A stretch of 6,177 nt of DNA from Actinomycetota bacterium (GTDB lineage Bacteria > Actinomycetota > Actinomycetes > S36-B12). Position numbers and translations under genes: made by a program. A model generated the notes under the pieces. It did no database searches, had not been told where the DNA came from, and saw nothing but the letters and a program-made list of their open reading frames with translations. Positions within the stretch are counted from its first letter, which is position 1. Each line of letters starts with the position of its first letter. The DNA is taken from NCBI GenBank assembly GCA_027729865.1, contig JAQCBM010000116.1:1-6177 (forward strand), in the 5' to 3' direction. Shown here one piece after another: positions 1 through 6,112 of this stretch.

Positions 1-2
1 GA

Positions 3-1481
3 ATTCAGGTCCTCTACTCGCTGCCTGATGAGTTGCTGTTGGACGCCCTTGAGGCAATCACCGACATGACGTATCTCGGGCCTCACGACCAGCGGTGGAG
101 TCTGGTCAAGCGGGTGTGTCCCGTCGGCGACGACATGGGGCTGCTCTTCATTGAGGAAGCGTCGTTCGGTGGGGCGGCAGAGCTCATTGCCTCTCAATGG
201 TCGCCTGACCGCCACCTAGCGGCGTGGCTCCAACGCGAGCTTCGTTTGCAGGTGGGATGGAAGGCGCTTGAGCTGGCCCTCAAGACAGCCGACCTCCGTG
301 CATCCAATCTCGTGGAGTCAAAATCGCTCCGTGGCGGACGTGACGAAGCCGGCTGGTGGGAGTACGACACGCAGCTCGCCGTGAATGCGTTGATCCGCGG
401 CCGGTTGGCAGAAGGTGTCAAGAGACTTGAACTCTTGTTGAACAAGAAGCCGCCTGAGTGGGCCCGTGAGCGAATCCGTTTCGAGATCGTCCGGTTCGCG
501 CCGCTGGCTGTCGACTTGAACCAGAAGTGGATACGGTCCTGCCCGAGCGGGCTACCTGCGCCGAGAGAAGCGCCTTCCACGGCGTTGGCGGCGGCGGTGG
601 CGATCGCGTCAGTGCTTGAACATCCAGAGTCGGGAAAACCCCGCATGTTGAGCCCGCTGCGCGCCGAGATCGACGAGTCCCCATGGATGATCTTCGGTTT
701 GTTCTTGGAGCCAAACCTGAGACATGCGCTGCGGACCGAGCTCGCAAAGATGCTCTTGGCCTTACCGGACCGCAAGTTCGCCGGTCTCCCATGGGAGGGG
801 CGCGAAGATCTGTTCGCCAACGCGTGCTCGCGCTGTGAAGAGAGCGACGTCGCGGTCAGTTTGCTCTTGAAGGCTGACGCCAACCGACGAGCGGGGCCCT
901 ACGCAACCGCACTGGCTGAGGTCATTAGGCGAGGGGGGATTGATCTACTGCAATCCCTTGACCTCGCCGAGATCGGCCGCTTCTTTGAGCATCACCTCGC
1001 GCTGTGCCCCGAGAGTCTGCGAGCGGTACTCGCGCGCGGCGGCACAACGCGCGCGGTCGTTGATGGATCGAATGTGATGTGGGGTGCGCGTGAGCGGGCA
1101 CCTGGAGTACAGCCGAAATTCGCGCACCTCGAAGACGCATGGAACCAGCTCCGCGACGCCGGGTATTTGGACGTCAGAGTCTTCGTTGACGCGAGGACGA
1201 AATTTGAACTGTCCGAGCAGGACAAGAAGCAGCTTCAGACATGGGTCAACGACTACCGAGTGTCGCGAATCGAAAAGCATGCAGACCCACACATCATCAA
1301 GTACTTCCTAAGAGACCCCGAACATTCAGAGATAGTCACCGGTGATCACTTCCGAGATTGGATTCGGGATCCGGACTGTCGGGCACTCGAGAGTTGGTGG
1401 CCTCAACGCCGCAGGAACTTTCACATCGACCACGATCAGCGCGTAGTCTTCAACGTCCCTCTCACCCGGAAACTCCAGTGA
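3..1481 (+). CDS. NYN/PIN-like (Zc3h12a-type) ribonuclease, C-terminal part; 5' end beyond the window
   Basis: Probably a metal-dependent endoribonuclease acting in the cytoplasm; substrate unknown. The frame is open to the left edge with no ribosome-binding site before the first TTG (33), so the N-terminus lies upstream. Numbering from that TTG, residues 1-335 are Leu/Ala-rich, look mostly helical and match no domain I recognise. From about residue 340 there is a clear NYN fold: VVDGSNVMW (D344, N347), FVDAR (D386), ADPHIIKYF (D418) and IVTGDHFRDW (D438, D442). These line up with the MCPIP1/Zc3h12a motifs VIDGSNVA, YDDRFIVK and IVSNDTYRDL, so the metal-binding acidic residues appear intact. 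Its stop overlaps the start of the GrpE-like gene (TGATG), implying translational coupling. The domain call is strong; the role of the helical part and any sensor function are inference. Confidence 0.85.
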   Translation: MQVLYSLPDELLLDALEAITDMTYLGPHDQRWSLVKRVCPVGDDMGLLFIEEASFGGAAELIASQWSPDRHLAAWLQRELRLQVGWKALELALKTADLRASNLVESKSLRGGRDEAGWWEYDTQLAVNALIRGRLAEGVKRLELLLNKKPPEWARERIRFEIVRFAPLAVDLNQKWIRSCPSGLPAPREAPSTALAAAVAIASVLEHPESGKPRMLSPLRAEIDESPWMIFGLFLEPNLRHALRTELAKMLLALPDRKFAGLPWEGREDLFANACSRCEESDVAVSLLLKADANRRAGPYATALAEVIRRGGIDLLQSLDLAEIGRFFEHHLALCPESLRAVLARGGTTRAVVDGSNVMWGARERAPGVQPKFAHLEDAWNQLRDAGYLDVRVFVDARTKFELSEQDKKQLQTWVNDYRVSRIEKHADPHIIKYFLRDPEHSEIVTGDHFRDWIRDPDCRALESWWPQRRRNFHIDHDQRVVFNVPLTRKLQ

Positions 1482-2683
1482 TGTCACCGGAACTCAAACA
1501 GTTCGAAATCGACGGCGAGGCCCGTATTCGTGATGATGTCGATGGGTTGAATCGCGCCCTAGCGGATGAGAGGAAAGCGGGAGCCGACCTGAGCGATTCA
1601 TCCTTTGACGGACTCTTTACCAGGGTGCTCGAAGCGTGCGTGTTCACTGGCCGAGGCGCACTTGATTACGACGGATGCCTAAAGGCGCTCTTCCCGTTCA
1701 AAGCCAGGTTCGCGTCTGGCACTCTCGCCCGCTGGGCTCCGTTGGTCGCGCGTCTGGCGCAACGATCCGACATCAACAAGGGACTCATCCACGACAACTT
1801 GATTGGACCAGCGCTCGGCATCATCCGCACCGAAACTGAGGGAACTGAGCCGCGCCAAAGCAGATCGTCAAGCGACTCGACGCCGACGGCGAGTAGCCAC
1901 GATCACGATGGTCAAGCACCAGAGATCACCGACGTCAGCGACATGGATGAGTTCTCGGCGCTGGCATCAAGTTGGGCTGCAGTTCGGAGCTCTTACCCAA
2001 TCGACCATCGCGCCGACTGGGATTTCGCGCTGCTGCTTGCCGCCTCCGTTCGTCGATTCCGGCTGGATCCGAACTATGTGGAATGCCTCGTGGACGACGA
2101 CGAGATCTGGTTGAGTGCTCGTGGTACGGAGTTCACCGAGTCGCTCGTTGAGCCAATCAACGCGAACGCAGTCGGGCGGGTGGCCGCTGCACTCCTCAAC
2201 AGCCGCGTGCGTTCCGCGAGACCTAGACTATTTCTTCAGTTCCCGGAGAGTCTGGTGATTCAGGCAATTGCTGACCCAGGAAACGACACGGCCTTTGAAG
2301 AGACGATCGTGGAGGAAATTGCTTACCCACTCGTTCGCTCCCTCCGATTGCTCGCAACCGAACGGAATCGACCGGGTGGTAGGGCACCGCGGCGAACAAT
2401 GCTCGCCGACCTCGAGGACTACCTAGAGCAAGTTCTGAGCCGGCTCGGTCTTCGGCGCGACAACCTTGACAACGGCTCGTCGATCGCCTTCGATCCGGTC
2501 GATCACCAGCCAGTGGACCCCGTTGATCTTGGTGCGGAAGTTCGCGTGATTCATGCGGGACTTGTGGATGAAAAGTCTGGGCGGCGGGTGTTTAAGGCAC
2601 TCGTGGAGGCAGCGGTGGACGAGCCAAGTTCGGGAGCTACTGAGGTTGATGAGAGCGTGAAGGGAAGTGAACCAATTGACTGA
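1481..2683 (+). CDS. GrpE-like protein with an extra N-terminal domain (putative nucleotide exchange factor)
   Basis: A 400-residue protein, about twice the usual length of GrpE. The last ~130 residues follow the GrpE pattern. A helical stretch around 278-325 (PLVRSLRLLATERN, then LEDYLEQVLSRLGL) matches the GrpE helix pair before its beta domain. FDPVDHQPV at 337 follows, matching the FDPNLHEAV signature, and then a short beta region (EVRVIHAGLVDEKSGRRVFKA). Residues 1-115 form an unrecognised helical domain. Residues ~117-155 are a Ser/Thr/Asp/His-rich, probably disordered linker. The ATG at 1481 overlaps the previous stop; GTG at 1478 is an equally close alternative, while starts further upstream would lie deep inside gene 1. 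The 3' end overlaps the Hsp70 gene. By position and fold it probably drives ADP release from that Hsp70. The homology is remote and judged by eye. Confidence 0.65.
   Translation: MSPELKQFEIDGEARIRDDVDGLNRALADERKAGADLSDSSFDGLFTRVLEACVFTGRGALDYDGCLKALFPFKARFASGTLARWAPLVARLAQRSDINKGLIHDNLIGPALGIIRTETEGTEPRQSRSSSDSTPTASSHDHDGQAPEITDVSDMDEFSALASSWAAVRSSYPIDHRADWDFALLLAASVRRFRLDPNYVECLVDDDEIWLSARGTEFTESLVEPINANAVGRVAAALLNSRVRSARPRLFLQFPESLVIQAIADPGNDTAFEETIVEEIAYPLVRSLRLLATERNRPGGRAPRRTMLADLEDYLEQVLSRLGLRRDNLDNGSSIAFDPVDHQPVDPVDLGAEVRVIHAGLVDEKSGRRVFKALVEAAVDEPSSGATEVDESVKGSEPID
2660..2666 (+). promoter_or_regulatory. Ribosome-binding site candidate for the Hsp70-like gene
   Basis: AAGGGAA inside the 3' end of the GrpE-like gene directly abuts GTG 2667 but is nine bases before the in-frame TTG 2676. 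The spacing favours TTG 2676; the choice changes the N-terminus by three residues only. Confidence 0.5.
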
Positions 2684-4217
2684 GCGTCACTTCGGCGTTG
2701 GTATTGATCTCGGAACTTCGATGTCGGCGGTGTCGCGGGTCGACATCAGCAGCGGCCGTTATGACTTCCAAGAAGCGAGAGATCTCGGCGGCTCGACCGA
2801 GATTCCCAGTGCCGTGTATGTGCATCCTGATGGGCAGATGGACTTTGGTTCCGCGGCAGTTCGCCAACGCCGAAATCCTCTCAACGCGTCACGAGTCGTC
2901 TCCAACTTCAAACTCCTGCTTCGTGAGAATGAACCACTGCGACTGGACGGGCTCGAAGTGGTCGTCGAACCCGTGGACTTGGTGCGTGGACTGCTCGGGT
3001 TCCTCAAGGAATGCTTGGAGCGACATCTTCGGATGACGTGCTCTCGTGCTGTCGTGACGGTCCCTGCCCATCAGGAGTTCGACACGGATTATCGGAGCCT
3101 TCTTCGAAGCGCGGCAATGGGATCGCAGCCGTTGTTTGATTCCCTTGACATCATTCACGAACCAGATGCCGTACTGATGTCGATCGGAGACCTCGCGGAG
3201 TTCGCTGACCAACGGGTGCTCGTTTTTGACATGGGCGGTGGGACCCTGGACGTGTCGATTCGAGAGGTTGAGATCCGGGACACCGGCCCATTCCTTCATC
3301 AACTCGCAGTCACTGGGTCTGGCGCTGCCGGTCGCCAGGTCACTGACGATCTCGCTGACGCCCTGATCGCGAAGCGAGAACAGAGTCAACAGTTCACGTA
3401 CTCGGACGAGGATCGGCGCAAGGCGCGACAGCTGAACTTCCTGGAAGTCGATGAGGCAAAGAAGTTCCTCTCAGGTCATCAGGCTCGGGATGAGGACAGA
3501 GTTGTGAGGAGCACCATTTGGTGTCCATCCGGGCGGCAGCCCTTTGATGTGAGCTTTAGCTCGGCTGATTTTGCCGCCGTTGTTAGCCCCACCGCGGAGC
3601 GCGCGATGAAGACGGTGCAGGAGGCGCTCGATGAGGCGGGCTTGGTAGCCAGAGATATCGATACCTACTTCATGGTCGGGGGGTCATCACAGCTCAGCCA
3701 GATCCGGAACTCCTTGATTGATCTCTTTGAGGGACGCCCGCCGAGCGCGATGCAAGGGAAGTTCGGAAGCGTCAGTCCGACGCTCGCTGTCGTCCGGGGA
3801 GCCGCGATCGCCGATCTTGATCGGGAGGATGAGGCCGCCGAAATCATTGACATTCCGCTGCCGGAGTTGGAGCAACTCATGCCCTATCCGATCTCTCTAT
3901 TGACAACCAAGGGAGGTCTTGAGGAGGCGCATGTCTTGGTTCCGCGAGGATCAAACCTCCCCTACGGGCCGGTGAACCGCACCTATTACGTGCCCAGCGG
4001 CGAAGACGCCATCAGCTTCTCCTTGCTACGTGGTGAAGGCGCTCTCGACGACTGTGTGACCTTGGAGCCTCACCTTGCCGTGCTCCCGGCGGGCCCATCG
4101 ACTAATGACGAGGAAATCGACGTCCAGTGGTTTGTCGACAAATCCGGTGTCCTCACGCTTTCGGCCCATGATGCGTTGGGGAATGAGCTCATTACAATGC
4201 GAGAGTCAATCGGATGA
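2667..4217 (+). CDS. Short Hsp70/DnaK-like chaperone ATPase lacking the helical lid
   Basis: A 516-residue Hsp70-family ATPase, shorter than DnaK (about 610-640). The nucleotide-binding domain is complete in motifs: phosphate-1 GVGIDLGTS (10-18), SNFK with a Lys at 82 where DnaK has its catalytic Lys70, AVVTVPAH, the hinge HEPDAVLM (E165), phosphate-2 FDMGGGTLDVS (D188, D195), and adenosine motif MVGGSSQLSQI (336-346). A linker-like IIDIPLPE leads to a beta substrate-binding region ending VDKSGVLTLSAHDALG, equivalent to DnaK IDANGILNVSAKDKGTG. The protein stops about there, so the alpha-helical lid and a C-terminal EEVD-like tail are absent. The start is ambiguous: GTG 2667 overlaps gene 2 by 17 bases, whereas TTG 2676 sits nine bases after AAGGGAA and would give a protein beginning TERHFGVG. 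No DnaJ is visible; the adjacent GrpE-like protein is the likely partner. This is unlikely to be the housekeeping dnaK. Confidence 0.9.
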   Translation: MNQLTERHFGVGIDLGTSMSAVSRVDISSGRYDFQEARDLGGSTEIPSAVYVHPDGQMDFGSAAVRQRRNPLNASRVVSNFKLLLRENEPLRLDGLEVVVEPVDLVRGLLGFLKECLERHLRMTCSRAVVTVPAHQEFDTDYRSLLRSAAMGSQPLFDSLDIIHEPDAVLMSIGDLAEFADQRVLVFDMGGGTLDVSIREVEIRDTGPFLHQLAVTGSGAAGRQVTDDLADALIAKREQSQQFTYSDEDRRKARQLNFLEVDEAKKFLSGHQARDEDRVVRSTIWCPSGRQPFDVSFSSADFAAVVSPTAERAMKTVQEALDEAGLVARDIDTYFMVGGSSQLSQIRNSLIDLFEGRPPSAMQGKFGSVSPTLAVVRGAAIADLDREDEAAEIIDIPLPELEQLMPYPISLLTTKGGLEEAHVLVPRGSNLPYGPVNRTYYVPSGEDAISFSLLRGEGALDDCVTLEPHLAVLPAGPSTNDEEIDVQWFVDKSGVLTLSAHDALGNELITMRESIG

Positions 4218-4221
4218 GGAG
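4218..4221 (+). promoter_or_regulatory. Ribosome-binding site of the PSQTKSP-repeat gene
   Basis: GGAG, within a longer GAGGAG that overlaps the Hsp70 stop codon, is six bases before ATG 4228 and three before ATG 4225. This favours the second ATG and suggests that ribosomes ending on the Hsp70 gene re-initiate here. Confidence 0.6.
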
Positions 4222-4227
4222 TAAATG

Positions 4228-4650
4228 ATGGCATCAAGTGAAGCAAATGGTCGTGGGGCTCTCCCTTCACAGACGAAATCTCCGGTGCCGCCGTCACAGA
4301 CAAAATCCCCTGCCTTGCCCTCGCAGACCAAGTCCCCGGCGCTGCCGTCGCAGACGAGAGCGTCGAAGCCTGCATCGAAGGTCCGTGAGCAGCGGCCTCC
4401 CGCGCTGATCGCTGACGATGTCCATAGGTGTGGAGACGTGAAATCACGGCACCAGTTGCGGTCCGCAGTTCATCCGAAAAATAACCGCCCCTACGAGGGG
4501 CAGGCACTCGGTGTGAGGCTGGCCGATGGAACCGTCAAGAAGGTGGAGGGGGACACCATCGACCAGGTGACTGTCCCGAATGCGCATGGGGGAGGTCGCC
4601 GGATCTTGGACTTCCTTCCAATGACGCAGGCCGAGGTCATCGAGCTCTGA
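4228..4650 (+). CDS. Protein of unknown function with N-terminal PSQTKSPAL repeats
   Basis: A 140-residue protein I do not recognise. Its first ~55 residues are low complexity, with a nine-residue unit (PSQTKSPAL-like) repeated three times and a fourth partial copy, followed by a basic Ala/Ser/Lys stretch. This part is probably disordered. The C-terminal ~85 residues look folded and contain likely beta strands (GQALGVRLADGTVKKVEGD, then DQVTVPN). There is one Cys (HRCGD), no signal peptide and no membrane segment. Two adjacent ATGs exist (4225, 4228); I prefer the second because GGAG (4218-4221) lies six bases from it and only three from the first. It begins about ten bases after the Hsp70 stop, so it is almost certainly co-expressed. 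It could be a client, tether or substrate-like adaptor of the chaperone, but that rests on position alone. Confidence 0.75.
   Translation: MASSEANGRGALPSQTKSPVPPSQTKSPALPSQTKSPALPSQTRASKPASKVREQRPPALIADDVHRCGDVKSRHQLRSAVHPKNNRPYEGQALGVRLADGTVKKVEGDTIDQVTVPNAHGGGRRILDFLPMTQAEVIEL
4264..4359 (+). repeat. 27-base tandem repeat encoding PSQTKSPAL units
   Basis: Units begin at 4264, 4291, 4318 and 4345; the last is partial (PSQTR). The amino acids are nearly identical, but the codons for Ser, Thr and Lys differ between copies at third positions (TCA/TCG, ACG/ACA/ACC, AAA/AAG). This pattern suggests that the peptide repeat has been kept by selection after an older duplication, rather than being a fresh DNA slippage product. 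Confidence 0.9.
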
Positions 4651-4689
4651 CTACTGCTACCTCCGAGGCACCGCGGGTGGCATTGCCGA

Positions 4690-4709
4690 CCACACTGGCA
4701 AACGTGTGG
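4690..4709 (+). promoter_or_regulatory. Small hairpin covering the GTG start of the nuclease-like gene
   Basis: CCACAC (4690-4695) and GTGTGG (4704-4709) form a perfect six-base stem around an eight-base loop, and the second arm contains the proposed GTG start (4706). A second imperfect hairpin (4676-4691, GGTGGC / GCC-G-ACC) overlaps the first arm and would compete with it. With no Shine-Dalgarno visible, this may hold down translation of gene 5. Short stems like this also arise by chance. Confidence 0.3.
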
Positions 4710-5275
4710 CTCGAGTAAGCGCGAATTCGCGGCGCGGCCTGGTCGCGGCGTGGACCGAGAAGCAGGTGGAGTCGCTGGTCGATGACAACATGCTTCGGGG
4801 CTCGTGGGCAGAGCATCTCGTCGCGCACTTTCTTGAGATTTCGGAGCGGGTGCCCCAGTGGTCGTACTTCGACCTTCAGGATCGGAGTGGCACGCGAATT
4901 TCGGTCAAGCAATCGGTGAGCATCAGTCCTAGGTTCGCGGTGGCGCGAACGGCCCACGCGTGGTCTCCATCTCGTGGCGCCGAGGGCGAGTGGCTCCCGG
5001 TGGGCGATGGGTACGGGTATTGGTGTGACCTCTACGTGTTCGCCTGGCTCAACCGGGCTCAGTCCGAAGTCACCCTCGACGAAATCATTGATCCAGATGC
5101 TTGGTTGTTCGCGGCCCTGTCGCGCAGCGCGATGGCTGAACTGTTCCCCGGAACTGTTTCGGACGGAGTTGTCTCTGGCCAGAGAACGGCCGGACTCAGC
5201 GCGTTTGGCCGCGAGCGCTTTCGCTCTGGGAGGGAGCTGCGATCGGCGGTAGATGCACTTGGCGGAAGTCACTAG
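4706..5275 (+). CDS. PD-(D/E)xK nuclease-fold-like protein with an altered active site
   Basis: A 189-residue protein resembling a family of actinobacterial restriction-endonuclease-fold proteins with the pattern RGxxAExLVA, then YDLxxxxGxxIEVKSxA, then aDVYVFxL, then dxWxFxxL. Here the matching parts are RGSWAEHLVAHFLE (E36), YFDLQDRSGTRISVKQS (D56, K68), WCDLYVFAWL (D108) and DPDAWLFAAL. The Glu of the ExK motif is Ser66, so the metal site may be weakened or lost, unless Gln69 or another residue compensates. GTG 4706 is the first start in a frame open from 4625. It has no clear ribosome-binding site and lies in a small hairpin. GTG 4766 or ATG 4790 would still keep the core. It follows gene 4 by 55 bases in the same direction and is probably the last gene of the chaperone operon. 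Family assignment is from memory of motifs. Confidence 0.7.
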   Translation: MARVSANSRRGLVAAWTEKQVESLVDDNMLRGSWAEHLVAHFLEISERVPQWSYFDLQDRSGTRISVKQSVSISPRFAVARTAHAWSPSRGAEGEWLPVGDGYGYWCDLYVFAWLNRAQSEVTLDEIIDPDAWLFAALSRSAMAELFPGTVSDGVVSGQRTAGLSAFGRERFRSGRELRSAVDALGGSH

Positions 5276-5428
5276 AGGGCGTTGCTGATGCACTGAGCCT
5301 GCGTTCCGACACTGAGCGCGTTCACTGGTGCGGCGACTGAGCCGTCACAAAATCGGCGCAGCAGGTCGTTCCCATGGGGGACAGATGCATCGGGTGAGTC
5401 AGAGCACTCGCCAGAAACAGGAGGATGT
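5276..5428. other. Non-coding gap before the 54-aa gene, with short repeats and a leader hairpin
   Basis: I see no convincing gene here. ACTGAGC occurs three times in direct orientation (5292-5298, 5311-5317, 5336-5342). GGTGAGT (5393-5399) pairs with ACTCGCC (5406-5412), seven pairs with one wobble, just before the ribosome-binding site. A promoter for the small gene probably lies here, but I cannot point to convincing -35 and -10 boxes. Confidence 0.4.
5419..5424 (+). promoter_or_regulatory. Strong ribosome-binding site of the 54-aa gene
   Basis: AGGAGG lies four bases before ATG 5429. It is the best Shine-Dalgarno match in the window and is the main reason to accept this short gene. Confidence 0.75.
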
Positions 5429-5593
5429 ATGGGACTGTTGGGCGCATGGCTTGCTTACCGCGCTGGAACGCGACGCGGTCGCCGCGACGTTGCCGAGGAG
5501 ATCGAGCTGGACGAACTGTTGGAGGAGTGCAAGAACTGCGGGTATCTGCGAGCCCAGCACGATGATCACGGTCGTTGTCCGCGTTACGACTAA
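5429..5593 (+). CDS. Small Cys/His protein (54 aa), putative zinc knuckle
   Basis: A short gene reading MGLLGAWLAYRAGTRRGRR, then an acidic helix, then ECKNCGYLRAQHDDHGRCP, and ending at TAA. Cys34, Cys37, His44 and Cys50 could bind one zinc ion in a C-x2-C-x6-H-x5-C arrangement. The N-terminus is a short hydrophobic stretch followed by a basic patch, which may form an amphipathic helix at the membrane or bind nucleic acid. AGGAGG at 5419-5424 gives an excellent Shine-Dalgarno match, four bases before the ATG. Another ATG at 5425 in a different frame gives an unconvincing product. Small actinobacterial proteins with a similar CxxCG...HDDxGxCP ending exist in my recollection, generally without a function. 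The 153-base gap upstream suggests its own promoter, separate from the nuclease-like gene. Its role is unknown. Confidence 0.72.
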   Translation: MGLLGAWLAYRAGTRRGRRDVAEEIELDELLEECKNCGYLRAQHDDHGRCPRYD

Positions 5594-5616
5594 CTGACCT
5601 CGGCGGTCGCCCCCGC

Positions 5617-5640
5617 GCACGGCGCCTCAGGTGCTCGTGC
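5617..5640. terminator. Terminator-like hairpin between convergent genes
   Basis: GCACGGCGCC (5617-5626) pairs with GGTGC (5630-5634) and CGTGC (5636-5640) around a three-base TCA loop. The stem has ten pairs, including one G-T wobble, and one bulged T at 5635. It begins 23 bases after the stop of the small Cys/His gene and abuts the stop of the reverse-strand gene, so it could serve both directions. No T-run follows, which is common for hairpin terminators of high-GC actinobacteria. Confidence 0.55.
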
Positions 5641-6099
5641 TCAGCTCGGCGTGAACCCGCAGTAGGAGCATTCTGAGCCGACAAGGGCAATAGAACACGT
5701 CGGACACAGCGGCGCGGCCTTTTTGTGGTGCTGATGTCCGCCTCCCGAACCCGAGGTAGCGCCCGGCAGCAACCACCCGATCTCGGCGCCTCCGTCCCGG
5801 TGCATAGTTGGCGCACGCTGTGGTCGAGGGGTCTGGGCGCTGATGTGCACCTCACTTGGGGAGATCCAGATCATGTTCAACTCGGCGTCATCCCAATAGC
5901 CGCAGAGTTGGTTGGTCGCTGGAGGTTTGTACCAGCAGAACTTGGCCACGTCGTTGGCGACGAGTACCTCCTGAACGATCTCAAGTGCGGCGTCCCATCG
6001 CTCGGGTGGCATCTGGATGTGGGCAAAACCGTCTCGGAGCGACTTCACGTCATCGCCGTGCACCTCGTAGCCAAGGTACTCGTTTCCTTTTGACGCCAT
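5641..6099 (-). CDS. Hypothetical protein with C-terminal zinc ribbon
   Basis: A 152-residue protein on the reverse strand that I cannot assign to a named family. The N-terminal ~95 residues look like a small mixed alpha/beta domain (GYEVHGDDVKSLRDGF, a helix ERWDAALEIVQEVLV, then strands KFCWYKP and NMIWISPSEVHIS). A Gly/Ser/His-rich linker follows, then a treble-clef or ribbon-like CPTC...CSYCG with Cys132, Cys135, Cys144 and Cys147. The ribbon probably binds structural zinc. I chose ATG at 6099 because AAAGGAG lies five bases upstream; extending to ATG 6144 would add 15 residues that overlap the IlvD-like piece and has no such site. It converges with the small Cys/His gene, sharing a hairpin between them. 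Both are small Cys-rich proteins, but no functional link is shown. Confidence 0.78.
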   Translation of the reverse strand: MASKGNEYLGYEVHGDDVKSLRDGFAHIQMPPERWDAALEIVQEVLVANDVAKFCWYKPPATNQLCGYWDDAELNMIWISPSEVHISAQTPRPQRAPTMHRDGGAEIGWLLPGATSGSGGGHQHHKKAAPLCPTCSIALVGSECSYCGFTPS

Positions 6100-6104
6100 T
6101 TCGT

Positions 6105-6111
6105 CTCCTTT
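6105..6111 (-). promoter_or_regulatory. Ribosome-binding site of the zinc-ribbon gene
   Basis: AAAGGAG on the reverse strand sits five bases before ATG 6099, which decides the start in favour of 6099 over the upstream ATG at 6144. Confidence 0.75.
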
Positions 6112-6112
6112 C

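Noticed and set aside
1..6. EcoRI site exactly at the left edge
   Set aside because: More likely a cloning boundary than a biological feature; noted only because it explains the truncated gene 1.
194..883. Long reverse-strand open frame of 229 codons opposite gene 1
   Set aside because: The product is Ser/Arg-rich with no domain or ribosome-binding site, as expected opposite a high-GC gene whose forward frame has clear homology.
1358..1480. Upstream extension of the GrpE-like frame by 41 codons
   Set aside because: It would overlap gene 1 deeply and is Ser/Pro/Arg-rich; ATG 1481 at the TGATG overlap is the natural start.
2889..3389. Reverse-strand open frame of 166 codons inside the Hsp70 gene
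   Set aside because: It lies opposite the conserved ATPase motifs and has no features of its own.
4720..4731. Perfect 12-base palindrome CGCGAATTCGCG near the start of gene 5
   Set aside because: A single copy within coding sequence, easily produced by GC-rich codons around an EcoRI site; no second copy to suggest an operator.
4637..5293. Reverse-strand open frame of 218 codons opposite the nuclease-like gene
   Set aside because: Arg/Pro/His-rich composition and no motif; the forward frame carries the recognisable fold pattern.
5322..5855. Reverse-strand open frame of 177 codons
   Set aside because: Very Arg/Pro-rich, and it overlaps both the 54-aa gene and the zinc-ribbon gene, which have better ribosome-binding sites.
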